A stretch of DNA of 64,000 nt from Mycoplasmopsis meleagridis (GTDB lineage Bacteria > Bacillota_I > Bacilli_A > Mycoplasmatales > Metamycoplasmataceae). The notes beneath the pieces were generated by a model. The model made no database searches. It was not told the origin of the DNA and saw nothing but the letters and a program-made list of their open reading frames with translations. Location of the stretch: the NCBI RefSeq assembly GCF_900660695.1, contig NZ_LR215042.1:434001-498000 (forward strand). The letters are read 5' to 3'. Both the position numbers and the translations under genes were made by a program. This document shows, in pieces, positions 1 through 10,559 of this stretch (positions are counted from its first letter, which is position 1; each line of letters begins with the position of its first letter).

Positions 1-3000
1 AAGTAGCCGATAAATTATCAAGAATTTGATCATCTGTTAATGATGAAGCAGTTTTTTGATCCTTAAAACCGCTTAATTCGTATCAAATATCACCATCAAT
101 ATTTTTTGTTTTATCAAGAAAACCTACAAAATTTACATATTTTAATCTTATAAAGACTTTTTGACCGCCACTTTTATCATTAATAACTTTAACTTCTTTA
201 ATTTGAAGATTATCTTTATTGCTAAATTTAAAGCCATGATAATTTGCACTATCTTTTAAAGCTAAATATTTCTTAGAATTAGCAGGAGTTTTAATTTCAT
301 TTTGGAACTGACTAATTGTTACTTGTTTAATTTGATCTTGTTTAATATCTAAATCGTCAAAAGTAAGATTATTAACTAAAGCTGTTGGATAAGCATCTAA
401 TTTAAAGTCATTTTCTAAATTAACTACTTTTATAGTTTTATTATTGGTATATCTCATATTAGGATTTTTCTTGTTAATAAAACCTAATTTGAAACTTAAT
501 CAACCTTTATTATTATTTTTAGCATCATATCCACCATTTATATCGTAGAAATAGATAAAAAAGTCTTTACTTAAATCTGAAACATTTATGTTAGTATCTT
601 TATCTGTATCAGGTGAAATGTCATTATATTTATTAGTGTCTTTTCTACCAGTACTATTAAAAATTAACACTTTATCAAGATTATCATAAGCTTTTTGTTT
701 AATAATTAAATCTGCGTCGATAGTTCTTCTGGTGTTAGTATTATTCATTTCATTACCTTGAGAAAATCTGTAGGTAAAATTAGTTGAATTGATTTTATCA
801 ATTTTATCTTTTCAATGTTTTAGATTTCTATCATTTCCTAATGAGTTATCTTTATCAATTTCTATTCCAGTTAACAATTTAGTTTTACTTTTAATTGGTT
901 GAAAGTCTTCTTGAGTATAAGAATTACCATTTTTAGGCTTAATGTCTTGTTTAGTAAATGGTTTAAAACCTTGTCATTTAATACCTAAAGTTTTTATTCC
1001 CGTGTAAACGCCATTTTTATAAAGTCCAAAATTAACATTCGCATAGCCCGAAACATTGTCATATTTAAGGCCAAAAGCTTCTGTGTCTTTTTCAGGTAAA
1101 ACTTTAATTTCATATTCACCTGATTTAGGAAATTCGTACAATTCGTTTAATTTTTCAAAAGCATCACTAGCTAAAACATTAGCTTCTTGAAGAGACTTAT
1201 TTTTGTATTTTGACATTAGAATAATGTCTTTAATATTATTATTTAATACCAAATTAACTATTTCAAGGTCTTTTGCGTCATTTCCGTAATATACATTAGT
1301 TAAAACTACTGGCAATTCAATACTTTGATTATTTTTAGTCAATTTTAAATATAAGTAAATTCAAAAATCATAACCAATATTAATAACAGAATAAAGCGGA
1401 GGATTATTTTTATATTTTTCCTCAGTAAAATCTTTACCAATTGGCAATACTTCTGAAATAGTTCAGCCATTTGATTTGAAAGTTAAAATCTTTTTAATTG
1501 TTTCTAACAATAAAGCTTTTGAAGTTGAATCACTTGAGTTTCCGATTTGATCGACATTGACAGTCTTATATTTATCGCCTTCTGTCGCTTTTATTTCAGT
1601 AGCTACTTCTTTTAAAGCGTCCTCGATATTTTTATCAATTTGTTCAGCACGATCAGTTTTTTTCCCAAAATCTAATTTGTAATTTTTTGGTTGGTATTTT
1701 TTAAGAAATTCTTGAGAAAAACTATAAGTAATATGATTATTAGTCAACTTCTTGTCAGTTGTATCGAAGAAAGCCATAACATTATTCTTGTTAGATAAAT
1801 CGCTACTATGATTATTAACATTTGTAGAAACATTTTTTAATTCTCTAATTATATTATCACCTATTTTCAAATTAACATTCGCACTAAGATTAATTTTATA
1901 AACTTTAGCAGTATAAGTAGATGAATTTTTAAAATTATTTTCATCAAAAACTGTGTAAGACTTATTTTCCAATTCAACTTTATTAACAATGCTTCTTTTA
2001 TCTATTTCATAGTCTAATATACCTTTGATCTTAGACATTTTCTTTTTAAAAATTAAATTAAATAATGAAGCATTTTTAGGATCGGTTAAATCATACCCAG
2101 CCAATTGATTTAATAAAGTGTAATTTATATCGTATAAATCATCAAGGCTGCTATATTTCATATCTCCTATTAATTCAGTAGCATCATTAGTAAATTTAAG
2201 TGATTCAGTTTTATTTTTAGTTACACCATCTCTGGAAGCTTCTAAAGTGTAATTAAGTGTATTGATGTCCTTGTTATCAATTTTTAAATCTTTAACTTTA
2301 ACATCAATATTTTTATTATTATCTAAGTTTAAATATAATGAGGCATTTTGAGGGGTAATACTTATAGAAAAGAGTTTAAGATTAGGATGATTTTTCAATT
2401 TTGTTTCTAATGAAGGTTGATGTTTAGTTAAAAATTCGCTAATATCTGTTTCAGCCTTAGCTTTAATAATATTTTTAAAGCCATTAATTATTTGCGATCT
2501 TCAAGAAGAATAGACAGTTTTGCCATAAAAATTCTCGTTAATTAAACGATATTCGAAACTAATAGAATCATTAAGATCATTGGCAACTAAATTTCTTAAA
2601 CTATCTAATTTATATTTTGATTCTAAATTGCTGTTAGTAATTTCACTTAATTTTGCATCTTTAACTAAAACGTTTTCTTTGTTTGGATAATTAAAACTTA
2701 TTGCTACTCTATCTATTGCACTTTGTTCTTTATTAATTAAAGCATCAATTGATAAACCTTTTTTAAAGCCTGAAATAGTTTTTTCTTTATTTTGACTAAC
2801 TAAATTATCGAAACCATTTTTAGTACTTTGTAATTGATATTGAAGTGTAACAGATCCTTTTTCGTTATCAAAAGAAATGATTTTAGGATTAATTAATTTG
2901 ACGTTTTCGCCTGATTCAATGGTAAAAAAGTTACTTTTAGCATCAATAGCATAAGTTTGTTCTAATGAAGGATAAGTGATTGTAAAATCTTGTGAACTAA

Positions 3001-4153
3001 TTCTTTTATATTCGGCTTGTATTTGTTCAGAATGCTTGCCTTCATTAGTTTTAAAACCTTCAAGATTAAATAAATTATTATCGCTATTAACTTCAAAATG
3101 AGTATTTTTATAATGTAGTTTGTAAGTTATTTGCAATGTACCAGTATCATCATTTGCATTTACATTTTGAATAATAATAGAAGTATTTTCTTGTTGAGGA
3201 TTTAATGATGCAATAAGTTTTTCTTTAGTAATTTGTGAAGCTTTCAATTGACTTTTTTCGCCTTCTTTAAGCGAAAAATCTTTAGAAACTGAATGATCGT
3301 TTAATAATTTGTTTAATTCAGCAAGTTTTTTAATTTTTCTTTTGTTTCATGAATCAAAATCCGAAAATTCTAATACCACTTTATCAGAGAAAATATTTTC
3401 AAAATCAGGTTTAGTTGAAGTTAAATTAAGATCAATTTTTATTGTTCCTAAATTGTCATTTTACTCTAATTTATTAATTTCACTTATCTTAGCATCGCTT
3501 GAAGAATTAATTCACTCTATGTTTTTAACATCAAATTCAGAAGGTAATAGATTTTCAGAATTTACGTAATTTAATTTAAGTGATTGAAGTAATTTGTTTA
3601 AACGATTTTTCTCATCAAGAATAAGTTGTTGTTTTTTCTTTTCCTCATTATTATTTTCTTCATTTAGATAAGAATTACTTTCAGAAGTAGTTTCATTTTC
3701 TGAATTAACTTCGTTATTTGTACCTGTAGAATCAACTGTTTCAACAGTCTCACTACTATTATTTTGGTCAATTTTAAAACCACTGATTATAGAAATTTTC
3801 TTATCACTAACATACTTAATATTTTCATGAGTAAAAGCTAAAGTATAAGAAACACTGAGCGACCCTTTACTATCATCTGCTGAAAGAATGTTAATATTTG
3901 TTACTTGAACACCATATTCATTTTTGCCTTTAATATTGGCAAATATGTTTTTTTTGTCAATATGTGAAGCTAAAATATCATGTGAACCGCTATATTGAAT
4001 AAAGACTTCAAGTTTGTTAAAAACTTCTTCACTATTAAAAGATTCCTTAACGCTTTCGCTATCGGAACTACTAGTACAACTGCCTGAAATAAATGCAACA
4101 ATTGGTGCTACTAAAGAGCTTAAAAAGACGACATTTTTAACTTTTTTCTTCAT
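1..4153 (-). pseudogene. Large surface lipoprotein with Lipoprotein_17-like repeats, interrupted by a stop codon and cut by the window edge
   Basis: One reading frame runs from an ATG at 4153 to the left edge (over 1380 codons), with UGA read as Trp at many places. The N-terminus is a lipoprotein signal peptide: MKKK, a hydrophobic stretch, and a lipobox ending ISGSC (Cys near residue 26). The rest is a string of roughly 100-residue units of the type xxITxxxL...GTLxxxYxL...GF (for example the units around 3190 and 2860), which I match to the mycoplasma 'lipoprotein associated domain' (Lipoprotein_17, PF04200). Codon 231 (3463-3461) is TAA, not UGA, and the same frame continues with typical repeat sequence (NDNLGTIKIDL) directly after it. 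As read, only a 230-residue secreted fragment is made. AGAAAAGAGAG lies just upstream of the start as ribosome binding site. Function is unknown; surface exposure and antigenicity are inferred from the family. Confidence 0.8.
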
Positions 4154-4224
4154 TTTTCTCTCTTTTCTAAAAAAAATTACCTACTATATTAAATTTTATA
4201 TAGGGAAAAAAATATTAAAAATAT

Positions 4225-4230
4225 TATAAT
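4225..4230 (+). promoter_or_regulatory. Candidate -10 box of the msrC gene
   Basis: A perfect TATAAT lies 31 bases upstream of the msrC start, in the short divergent gap between it and the lipoprotein gene. No convincing -35 box is seen, as is common in AT-rich mycoplasma promoters. AAAAGGA between this box and the start is a plausible ribosome binding site. Confidence 0.4.
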
Positions 4231-4261
4231 TAGTCAACATCAAAAAAAGGAACAAATAAAT

Positions 4262-4711
4262 ATGACGAGCAAAGTAAAAGAATATAAAGCTTTAATTGAA
4301 AATACTAATAAGCCTTACACAATTTTAGCAAACACTGCTGCATTTATATATGAAAACTATGAAAATTTAAATTGGGCTGGCTTTTATATTGCTGAAAATA
4401 ATAATTTATACTTGCATGCTTTTCAAGGTAAAGTTGCCTGCACTGAAATAAGTTTTAACCGTGGTGTTTGTGGTTTTGCAGCCAGAAATGAACAAGTGGT
4501 TGTAGTTGATAATGTGCATGAATTTAATGATCATATTGCTTGTGATAGTGCTTCAAAAAGCGAATTAGTAGTCCCAATTTTTTATAAGAACAAATTATTT
4601 GCTCTTTTGGATTTAGATTCTCCTATCTTAAAGCGTTTTTCTTCAGAAATAGAAGATGAAATGGTTTTAATTTGTAGAGAATTAGAAAAAAAGTTAGCTG
4701 AAATTCTATAG
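4262..4711 (+). CDS. msrC: Free methionine-(R)-sulfoxide reductase (GAF-domain fRMsr)
   Basis: A 149-residue single-GAF-domain protein, the usual length for the fRMsr family (YtsP/YebR type), which reduces free methionine-R-sulfoxide to methionine in the cytoplasm. The family's three cysteines are present in the expected spacing: Cys60 (GKVACTEI), Cys70 (RGVCGFAA) and Cys94 (HIACDSASKSELVVP). The NWAGFY motif near residue 37 and the SKSELVVPI strand are also typical. The gene starts at an ATG with AAAAGGA upstream and stands alone between a divergent lipoprotein gene and a convergent peptidase gene. Its stop codon sits in the loop of a terminator hairpin. It probably gives protection from oxidative damage; no regulatory site is seen beyond the -10 box. 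Confidence 0.9.
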   Translation: MTSKVKEYKALIENTNKPYTILANTAAFIYENYENLNWAGFYIAENNNLYLHAFQGKVACTEISFNRGVCGFAARNEQVVVVDNVHEFNDHIACDSASKSELVVPIFYKNKLFALLDLDSPILKRFSSEIEDEMVLICRELEKKLAEIL

Positions 4712-4722
4712 CTAACTTTTTT
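4687..4722. terminator. Bidirectional terminator between msrC and the M42 peptidase gene
   Basis: AAAAAGTTAGCT and its exact complement AGCTAACTTTTT enclose a ten-base loop, giving T-runs on both strands. It ends the convergent msrC (+) and M42 peptidase (-) transcripts. The msrC stop codon TAG (4709-4711) lies at the edge of the loop, so the hairpin overlaps the coding region. Confidence 0.85.
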
Positions 4723-4729
4723 AATTCAA

Positions 4730-5812
4730 TTAATTATTCTTTAATTCTTTTAACATTTCTTTGTCGAAAACTTTAACAAATTCATAAATTAAATCTAAAG
4801 TTGCCTGAATATCAACTAACGAAGCTACACCAATAGGCGAATGTAAATAACGTTGAGGAATTGATAAAGTAATAGTTGGCACTCCTCCTTTACCATATTG
4901 TAAAGCGCAGCCATCTGTTCCTCCGCCTTCAGCAATATATTTATAAAATGGAATGTTTTTTTCAGTAGCTATTTTTTCTAGTAATGAAACTAATTTAGGA
5001 TCTGTTAAAACTTCACGATCTTGAATTAATAAGGCAACTCCTTCGCCTAATTTAGCTACTCCTTTTGGGGCATTAGTTGTGTCGTGTGAGGCTGCTGTAT
5101 CAATTGCAAAAGCCACATCAGGATTAATTAATGAAACAGAAGTTTTAGCTCCTCTAGTACCTACTTCTTCTTGTACAGTACCAACTATAAATGTCTGATT
5201 AGGTAATTCTAAATCTTTAATTTTATTTGCAAGAAAATCAATTACAGTAACTCCTGCTCTATTATCCATAGCTTTACCAGCTATCAAGTTATTGGGCATA
5301 TCAATAGTTTCACCTGACATATAAACTCTATCACCAATTTCAATACCAAAATCAAGAACTTCTTTTTTATTTTTAAAACCACAATCCAAATACAATTCTT
5401 TAGTTGTAGGAACTTTATTGATTTGTTCTTTTTCCATAATATGAATGGAAGTATGACCAAAAATTCCATAAATAAATTTTTCATCTTTATTTTTTACAAT
5501 TTTAGCTTTAGTTCCAATAACATTAGTAGGTCAAATGCCTCCTACTACAGAAACTAGAATGTTACCATTTTCTTCAATTGATCTAACTAAATAACCTACC
5601 TCATCCATATGAGCTGCAATCATTATTTTTGGCACATCATTTTTTTGTTTTGTAGCAATAATTAACGAACCTAATCCATCTCTAGAGTGACTTAAATTAG
5701 CGCTTCTAGTATTATTTTTAAGCATTTCTACAACAGGTTCTTCATAACGGCTTATTGCTTCTAAGGCCATATATTCTTTTAAACGTTCAGATAACTTTTG
5801 ATAAATAGACAT
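4730..5812 (-). CDS. M42 family aminopeptidase (glutamyl aminopeptidase / FrvX-YsdC type)
   Basis: A 360-residue cytoplasmic di-metal peptidase that removes N-terminal residues from peptides, read through one UGA Trp codon (VVGGIWPTN). The M42 metal and catalytic residues are all visible: AAHMDEVGYLV (His and Asp), AGKAMDNRAGV (bridging Asp), VQEEVGTRGAK (catalytic Glu pair), AIDTA (Asp) and LHSPIG (C-terminal His). It starts at an ATG with GGAGG-like sequence upstream (5815-5822). It is monocistronic and ends at the shared terminator before msrC. A second M42 gene lies at 24987-26072 and shares the unusual segment GIFGHTSIHIME before the second half. In a peptide-scavenging mycoplasma it probably completes degradation of imported peptides; the residue preference cannot be told from sequence. 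Confidence 0.88.
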
Positions 5813-5881
5813 TTTCTCCCTCCATGTAATTCTTTAATTATATAAATTAAAGAAAATATTTATTTTATTTAGTTCTATATT

Positions 5882-5887
5882 TATAAT
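5882..5887 (+). promoter_or_regulatory. Candidate -10 box of the ECF S-component gene
   Basis: TATAAT lies 25 bases before the start codon at 5913, with AAGGGGTG as a strong ribosome binding site between them. The -35 region (TTTATT near 5859) is poor, so the assignment rests on the -10 box and position. Confidence 0.35.
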
Positions 5888-5912
5888 ATAAACACTTTTA
5901 TTAAGGGGTGAA

Positions 5913-6827
5913 ATGGATAAATATCAAACTAAGAATTTATTATTGAAAGAAAAAGTTGAAAAAATTTTTAAAAATGGCCTTAAATCAGCCAAATTAACTA
6001 TTTTTGATATTACATTAATGGGTATTATGTTAGGTGTACATTTAGCAATTGTTACTTTAGCTAATTACACTATTTTAAAAATTTTTCCTATTCAAATTGA
6101 ATTAATTTTCTTTCTTTTTTATGGACTTATTTTTGCTTGATGAAAAGGTGCTATTTTAGCCTTGCTTGCTGATACTTTATCCTTATTATTAAACGGACAA
6201 ATAGGAACTTGATACTGGCTCTATGCCATTATGCCAGTTATCATAGTTACTTTTTCTTCGTTTTACCAATATATCTTTAAAAAAGGTAAATACGTTTCAA
6301 TTATTTTATCTTTTATTCTCTTTATTCTAGCTTCTATAATTATGTTTTATGCTATAAATAGTAGACTAGAAGGAGATGAAGTAATTTTTTCAAAAAGTGT
6401 TTCTAAAAAAACTGGCCAAGTAAATGTTAAATCAGTGAGCATAATCTTTATTTATTCCTTTTTATCTATATATATTGCTTTTGGTTTAATTGTTAATTCA
6501 ACTTTTGCAATTTTGTATTTTAAAAAGAAAAAGGATAAATATTTAAATTACATTAAAATTTTTGCTTTAATAACTTTAGCTATAATGATTTTTAGATGAT
6601 CAATTGATCCTTTAATTTATATAAATTGGTATAACTATGTTCATCGTGCTGGTCCAACTAATAAACTTAAAAATGTAGGCAGTGATTATGTAGTTATACT
6701 TATTCCTATCATTATCAAATCAGTTGTTCCTATACCTATTTATATAATAGTTTTAAGTCCAGTTTATGAAGTGATTATAAAATTAAAAAATCAATATTAT
6801 GCTAACAATATACAAATTGAATGATAG
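5913..6827 (+). CDS. ECF transporter S component (substrate-binding membrane subunit, probable vitamin uptake)
   Basis: A 304-residue integral membrane protein with about six hydrophobic segments, read through several UGA Trp codons (for example FAWWKGAIL). The first third has the layout of ECF S components: an N-terminal amphipathic region, a small-residue-rich first helix (LMGIMLGVHLAIV), then GAILALLADTLSLLLNGQIGTW, where the acidic residue plus Gly/Trp pattern is typical of this superfamily. Such subunits bind a vitamin or cofactor precursor and pass it through a shared EcfA/EcfA'/EcfT module, none of which is in this window. The substrate cannot be assigned. The C-terminal half carries a charged loop and is longer than in minimal S proteins. 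nusB follows closely, but the two are functionally unrelated. Identification is by fold pattern rather than a unique motif. Confidence 0.62.
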
Positions 6828-6876
6828 TTTTAATCTTTACTATTCATTTAATTTTTTTTATATTAAAATTAAGTTT

Positions 6877-7296
6877 ATGAAAGTTAAAAGCCAAAGGGAT
6901 CTTAGAATTGAAATTATTAATGTTATTTATGCTGCCGAATTGCTTAATGAACAAATCAATTTAAGTGACTTATTTAATGCTGATAACGATTTGAGTAATA
7001 AACAATTTAAAATTTTAGAAAATATTAAATCTAACTACGATTTTTATAAAAAAATCATTGAATCATTTCTTAAAGAAACTTGACAATGAAATCGAATTAG
7101 CCCTTTACATAGAGCAATAATGCTAAATGCTACTAACGAATTTATGTCACAAATACCACCAAGAATTGTAATAAATGAGGCAATTGAAATTACTAAAATT
7201 TATTTCGATGATCACACTTATAAAATGATTAATGCAATTTTAGAATCTATTTATAAATACTTAATAAATATTGAAGTTTTAAGCAGAAAATTTTAA
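6877..7296 (+). CDS. nusB: Transcription antitermination factor NusB
   Basis: A 139-residue, mostly helical protein matching the NusB family in length and in key segments: an N-terminal RxxxxxVIYAAEL helix, and a C-terminal WNRISPLHRAIMLNATNEF...PPRIVINEAIEITKIYF, which is the best conserved part of NusB (helix, P-x-x-VxINEAVEIaKxF). NusB binds boxA RNA with NusE/S10 to prevent termination in rRNA operons. The ATG at 6877 was chosen over upstream in-frame starts because MKVKSQRDLRIEIIN aligns with the family start; the ribosome binding site is weak. It follows the ECF gene by 49 bases and precedes an unknown gene by 5 bases, so the three are probably co-transcribed. Confidence 0.85.
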
Positions 7297-7301
7297 AAAT
7301 T

Positions 7302-7820
7302 ATGATTAAAAAGAAAAATAATTTAATTTATTCCTCTAAAAAAAATTTAAAAATTAATAATTTACTATTCCAATATAGAAAAAAATTATTTCTTTATAAA
7401 TCAAGATTTTCAATCGAAAAAATTTTAGCTATTTTTAAGTGAAATTTTGATGCTAATAAATTAAACGAATTTAATATTAAATTAAGTCAAACTAAAAATT
7501 GAAATTATGAAATTTTTATAGATGAAATTTTAAAAATATTTAATTTAAGTAATAAAAATGATTATGAACATGATCTTTTGTTTAATTTTTGAAGTTTTTA
7601 TTTCTATGCCTTAATGAGATATTATTTTAAAATGCGTTGAAGATTAGGCTTTATTAGCGTCAATAGTTATAACAAAAATACTATCAATAATAATGACATT
7701 ATTAAAAGAAGATATTATTATAAATTCGTAAGACTAATTTCAAAACAAGATTTATATAACACTAAAATAAGAACACTATTTAATAAATTATCTTTTCTTT
7801 TAAGTAGAGAACAAAAATAA
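7302..7820 (+). CDS. Unknown basic, aromatic-rich protein
   Basis: A 172-residue frame with ATG at 7302, five bases after the nusB stop, containing five UGA Trp codons (for example AIFKWNFDA and FNFWSFYFYALMRYYFKMRW). It is rich in Lys, Arg, Tyr and Phe, has no signal peptide, and one aromatic stretch (about residues 90-115) is hydrophobic but interrupted by Arg. I do not recognise a family. Its stop codon lies within the 5' arm of a strong bidirectional terminator, which supports it being the true last gene of the ECF-nusB transcript. The basic composition and linkage to nusB would suit an RNA- or ribosome-associated protein, but that is only inference. Confidence 0.6.
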
Positions 7821-7866
7821 AATTCCTTTTTACCTATTTTAAGGATGAATAAGGAATTTTATTTTT
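7813..7866. terminator. Bidirectional terminator between the unknown gene and deoC
   Basis: A perfect 16-base-pair inverted repeat, AAAAATAAAATTCCTT and its complement, surrounds a 22-base spacer. It gives T-runs on both strands and serves the convergent 7302-7820 gene and the deo operon. The stop of the plus-strand gene (7818-7820) is inside the left arm. Confidence 0.88.
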
Positions 7867-7871
7867 AATTA

Positions 7872-8543
7872 TTAATAAGAATTAGGATCAATTTCTTTCG
7901 ATTCTAAAATTGCAATTGAACGCGATGTACCAAATCTTGTTGCTCCTGCTTTATTCATTTCTATCATATCATTCATATTAGAAATTCCGCCGGCAGCTTT
8001 TATTAATAATCTTCCATGTGCAATTCTTTGCATGATTAAAACATCTTCTAATGAAGCTCCTCTAGTAGAAAAACCTGTGGAAGTTTTAATAAATTCTGCT
8101 CCAGAATTAGCAACAATTTCAGTAACTTTTTCAATTTCATCTTTTGTTAATAAAGCTGTTTCAACAATAACTTTAAGTATATGTTCTTTACAAGCTTTTT
8201 TGACTTCTTTAATATCGTTTAGAACATATTCATAATCTTTATCTTTTAATTTTCCTATGTTAATTACCATATCAATTTCATCTGCTCCAGCTTTGATAGC
8301 TTCAGAGGCTTCAAAGGCTTTTACACTAGAAAATGATGCTCCAAGAGGAAAACCAACAACAGTAGTAATACCTACTTCTGTGCCTGCTAAAAGTTTTTTA
8401 GCATAGGGAATTCATGCACTGTTGATACATATTGTTTTAAAATTATATTTTTTAGCTTCATTAATTAATTTGTCAATTTCTTCTTTAATAGCATCTGCTT
8501 TTAATAGAGTATGATCAATCATTCTATTATATTCTTTTGCCAT
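7872..8543 (-). CDS. deoC: Deoxyribose-phosphate aldolase
   Basis: A 223-residue class I aldolase, the usual DeoC length, converting 2-deoxyribose 5-phosphate to glyceraldehyde 3-phosphate and acetaldehyde. The Schiff-base lysine motif is clear ([18 protein letters not shown]), as are the N-terminal DHTLLKADA, the VVGFPLGA strand, the [13 protein letters not shown] strand and the C-terminal [12 protein letters not shown] phosphate-binding turn. One UGA Trp codon lies at NSAWIPY. It is the last gene of the deoD-deoD'-deoA-deoC operon, 12 bases after deoA, with GGAGA upstream of its ATG. It lets the cell use the deoxyribose of scavenged nucleosides in glycolysis. No phosphopentomutase gene is in this cluster. 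Confidence 0.95.
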
Positions 8544-8555
8544 ATTTCTCCATAA

Positions 8556-9851
8556 TTAGCTTAATTTAGCCAAAATGATTGGATTTTCAATTGGTTCCTT
8601 GTTGTATTTGAAAGCATTTTTTAATTCAATTTCTAATTCTTCATCAATTGGTTTTGAAGAATAAAGAGTAAATAAAATATCATCTTTTTTAACTAATTCA
8701 TTAGTTTTTTTATTTAAAGTTATTCCTGCTTCAAAGTCAATTTTATCCGCTTTAGTAGCTCTTCCTGCACCTAATTTCATAGCTACTTTACCAAATGTCA
8801 AGGAATCAAAAATATCTAAATAACCTTCTTCAGTAGCTTTAATTTCTTTTTTATGAGTAGGATTTCAAAAATTTTTTTCTAAAATGGCTGAATAATTTCC
8901 GCCTTGTAATTCAATAAATTCCTTGAATTTAGCTTTCGCAGAACCGTTTTCTATAACTTCTTTTACTTTCATTAAGCCTTCTTCATAAGTTTTTACTGCT
9001 TTAGCTTGCAATAAAATAGTTGCGCATGAAGAAAAAACTAATTCATTAAAATCTTTAGGTCCTTGATTTTCTAAAGTTAATAGAGCTTCTAAAACTTCGT
9101 TTTTATTGCCAATTTCTCTTCCTATTGGTCTATTCATGTTAGTGATTTCTGCTCTAACATCAACATTAAGTTCTTTACCAATATTAATCATTGCTTGAGC
9201 TAATTTTTTAGCTTCTTCTAAATTTTTCATAAAGGCGCCATTGCCGCATTTTACGTCTAAAAGAATGGCATTTGAGCCAGTAGCTAATTTTTTAGACATA
9301 ATACTTGAAGCAATTAATTCAATAGATTGTACTGTTCCAGTAACATCTCTTAAAGCATAGAGCATTTTATCAGCTGGAACTAATTTAGCACTTTGCCCCA
9401 TAATGGCAATATTGTGTTTTTTAACTTGATCAATAAATTGTTCTTCACTTAATTCCACACTAAAGCCTGGAATTGATTCTAATTTATCAATTGTTCCTCC
9501 AGTATGGCCTAATCCTCTACCAGACATTTTGGCAACTGGTACACCACAAGCAGCAATAATAGGTCCCACTGCCAAAGTAGTTTTATCTCCTACTCCACCT
9601 GTTGAATGTTTATCAACTTTTATCCCTGGAATAGCACTTAAATCTATAGTATCGCCGGAATGCATCATAGTTTTAGTAAATCAAGCTAATTCTTGACTGT
9701 TCATTCCGTTAAATACAACCGCCATTAAAAAAGCAGACATTTGATAATCTGGGACTTCACCTTTAACATATGAATTTAACAAAAATTCTATTTCTTCTTT
9801 TGTTAAATTTTGTTTAAAACGCTTTTTTTCAATTAAGTCTACTATACGCAT
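8556..9851 (-). CDS. deoA: Pyrimidine-nucleoside / thymidine phosphorylase
   Basis: A 431-residue protein of the family length. It phosphorolyses thymidine, deoxyuridine or uridine to the base and (deoxy)ribose 1-phosphate. Family landmarks are present: MRIVDLIEKKR at the N-terminus, YVKGEVPDYQMSAFLMAVVF, the phosphate-binding KHSTGGVGDKTTLAVGPIIAA, KMSGRGLGHTGGTIDKLESIPG, and AILLDVKCGNGAFMK. UGA Trp codons occur at LAWFTK and NFWNPTHKK. It starts three bases after the end of the upstream deoD copy. Whether it is strictly a thymidine enzyme or also takes uridine cannot be decided by reading; mycoplasma enzymes are often broad. Confidence 0.94.
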
Positions 9852-9854
9852 AAT

Positions 9855-10559
9855 TTATTTTGCCAAATTAAGAGCAATCTCCATAACTTTAGTAAAGGCG
9901 TTTTGGCGTTGATCTGCAGAAATAATTTCATGGGTAATTAAATTATCACTTACAGTTAAAATACTAGCTGCTTCTTTGCCTAATGCTTCGGCATTATTAA
10001 AAAGTGCATAAGATTCATTATCAATACAAATTGCGCCTGTTTTTTGAATAGTTTCTTCTAAAGGAAGGCAAGAATAAAATACATCCGAAGTATGAATTCT
10101 TCCTTCGTGAAGTTTAATATTTTTTTCTTTTGCAATGGCTCTTATTTCATCATTTAATTTATTTGATGGGTAAGCTATAAGGCCACTTTTACCTAGAACA
10201 AGTCTTCTAAAAACATCACTATCAGCAATAGCTTCCGTTCCTAAAATAAGCTCAAACATGCCTAATTCAGCTTTATATGCACCAGTTGAACCTGTTCTAA
10301 TTATTCTATCTACATCATAAAACTTGAATAATTCATATGAATAAATTCCCATTGAAGGAATGCCCATACCACTTGCTGCAATACTTATATTTTTTCCTTT
10401 ATATGTTCCAGTATAAATATAAATATTTCTCACATCGCTAACTAATTTATAACCTGGATCTAAATAGTTTTCGGCTATAAATTTAGCTCTTAAAGGATCG
10501 CCAGGCATAATAACTGTTTTAGCTATTTCACCTTGTTTAGCTTTTATATGTGGTGTCAT
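9855..10559 (-). CDS. deoD: Purine-nucleoside phosphorylase paralogue (second copy, altered ribose/base pocket)
   Basis: A 234-residue member of the hexameric DeoD family, the downstream copy of a tandem pair. Its first 40 residues are identical to those of its neighbour, and the rest is only about 60% identical by eye. Phosphate and core residues are kept (PGDPLRAKF, RTGSTGAY, SDNLITHE). The canonical VEMES motif, which contacts the nucleoside ribose and base in DeoD enzymes, reads IDNES here (Glu to Asp, Met to Asn, second Glu kept), and the SSEERQ segment after the catalytic Asp reads SADQRQ. The start overlaps the stop of the first copy by one base (TAATG), so translation is probably coupled. 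It is likely a nucleoside phosphorylase with shifted substrate range, though a weakened enzyme cannot be excluded. Confidence 0.85.
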   Translation of the reverse strand: MTPHIKAKQGEIAKTVIMPGDPLRAKFIAENYLDPGYKLVSDVRNIYIYTGTYKGKNISIAASGMGIPSMGIYSYELFKFYDVDRIIRTGSTGAYKAELGMFELILGTEAIADSDVFRRLVLGKSGLIAYPSNKLNDEIRAIAKEKNIKLHEGRIHTSDVFYSCLPLEETIQKTGAICIDNESYALFNNAEALGKEAASILTVSDNLITHEIISADQRQNAFTKVMEIALNLAK

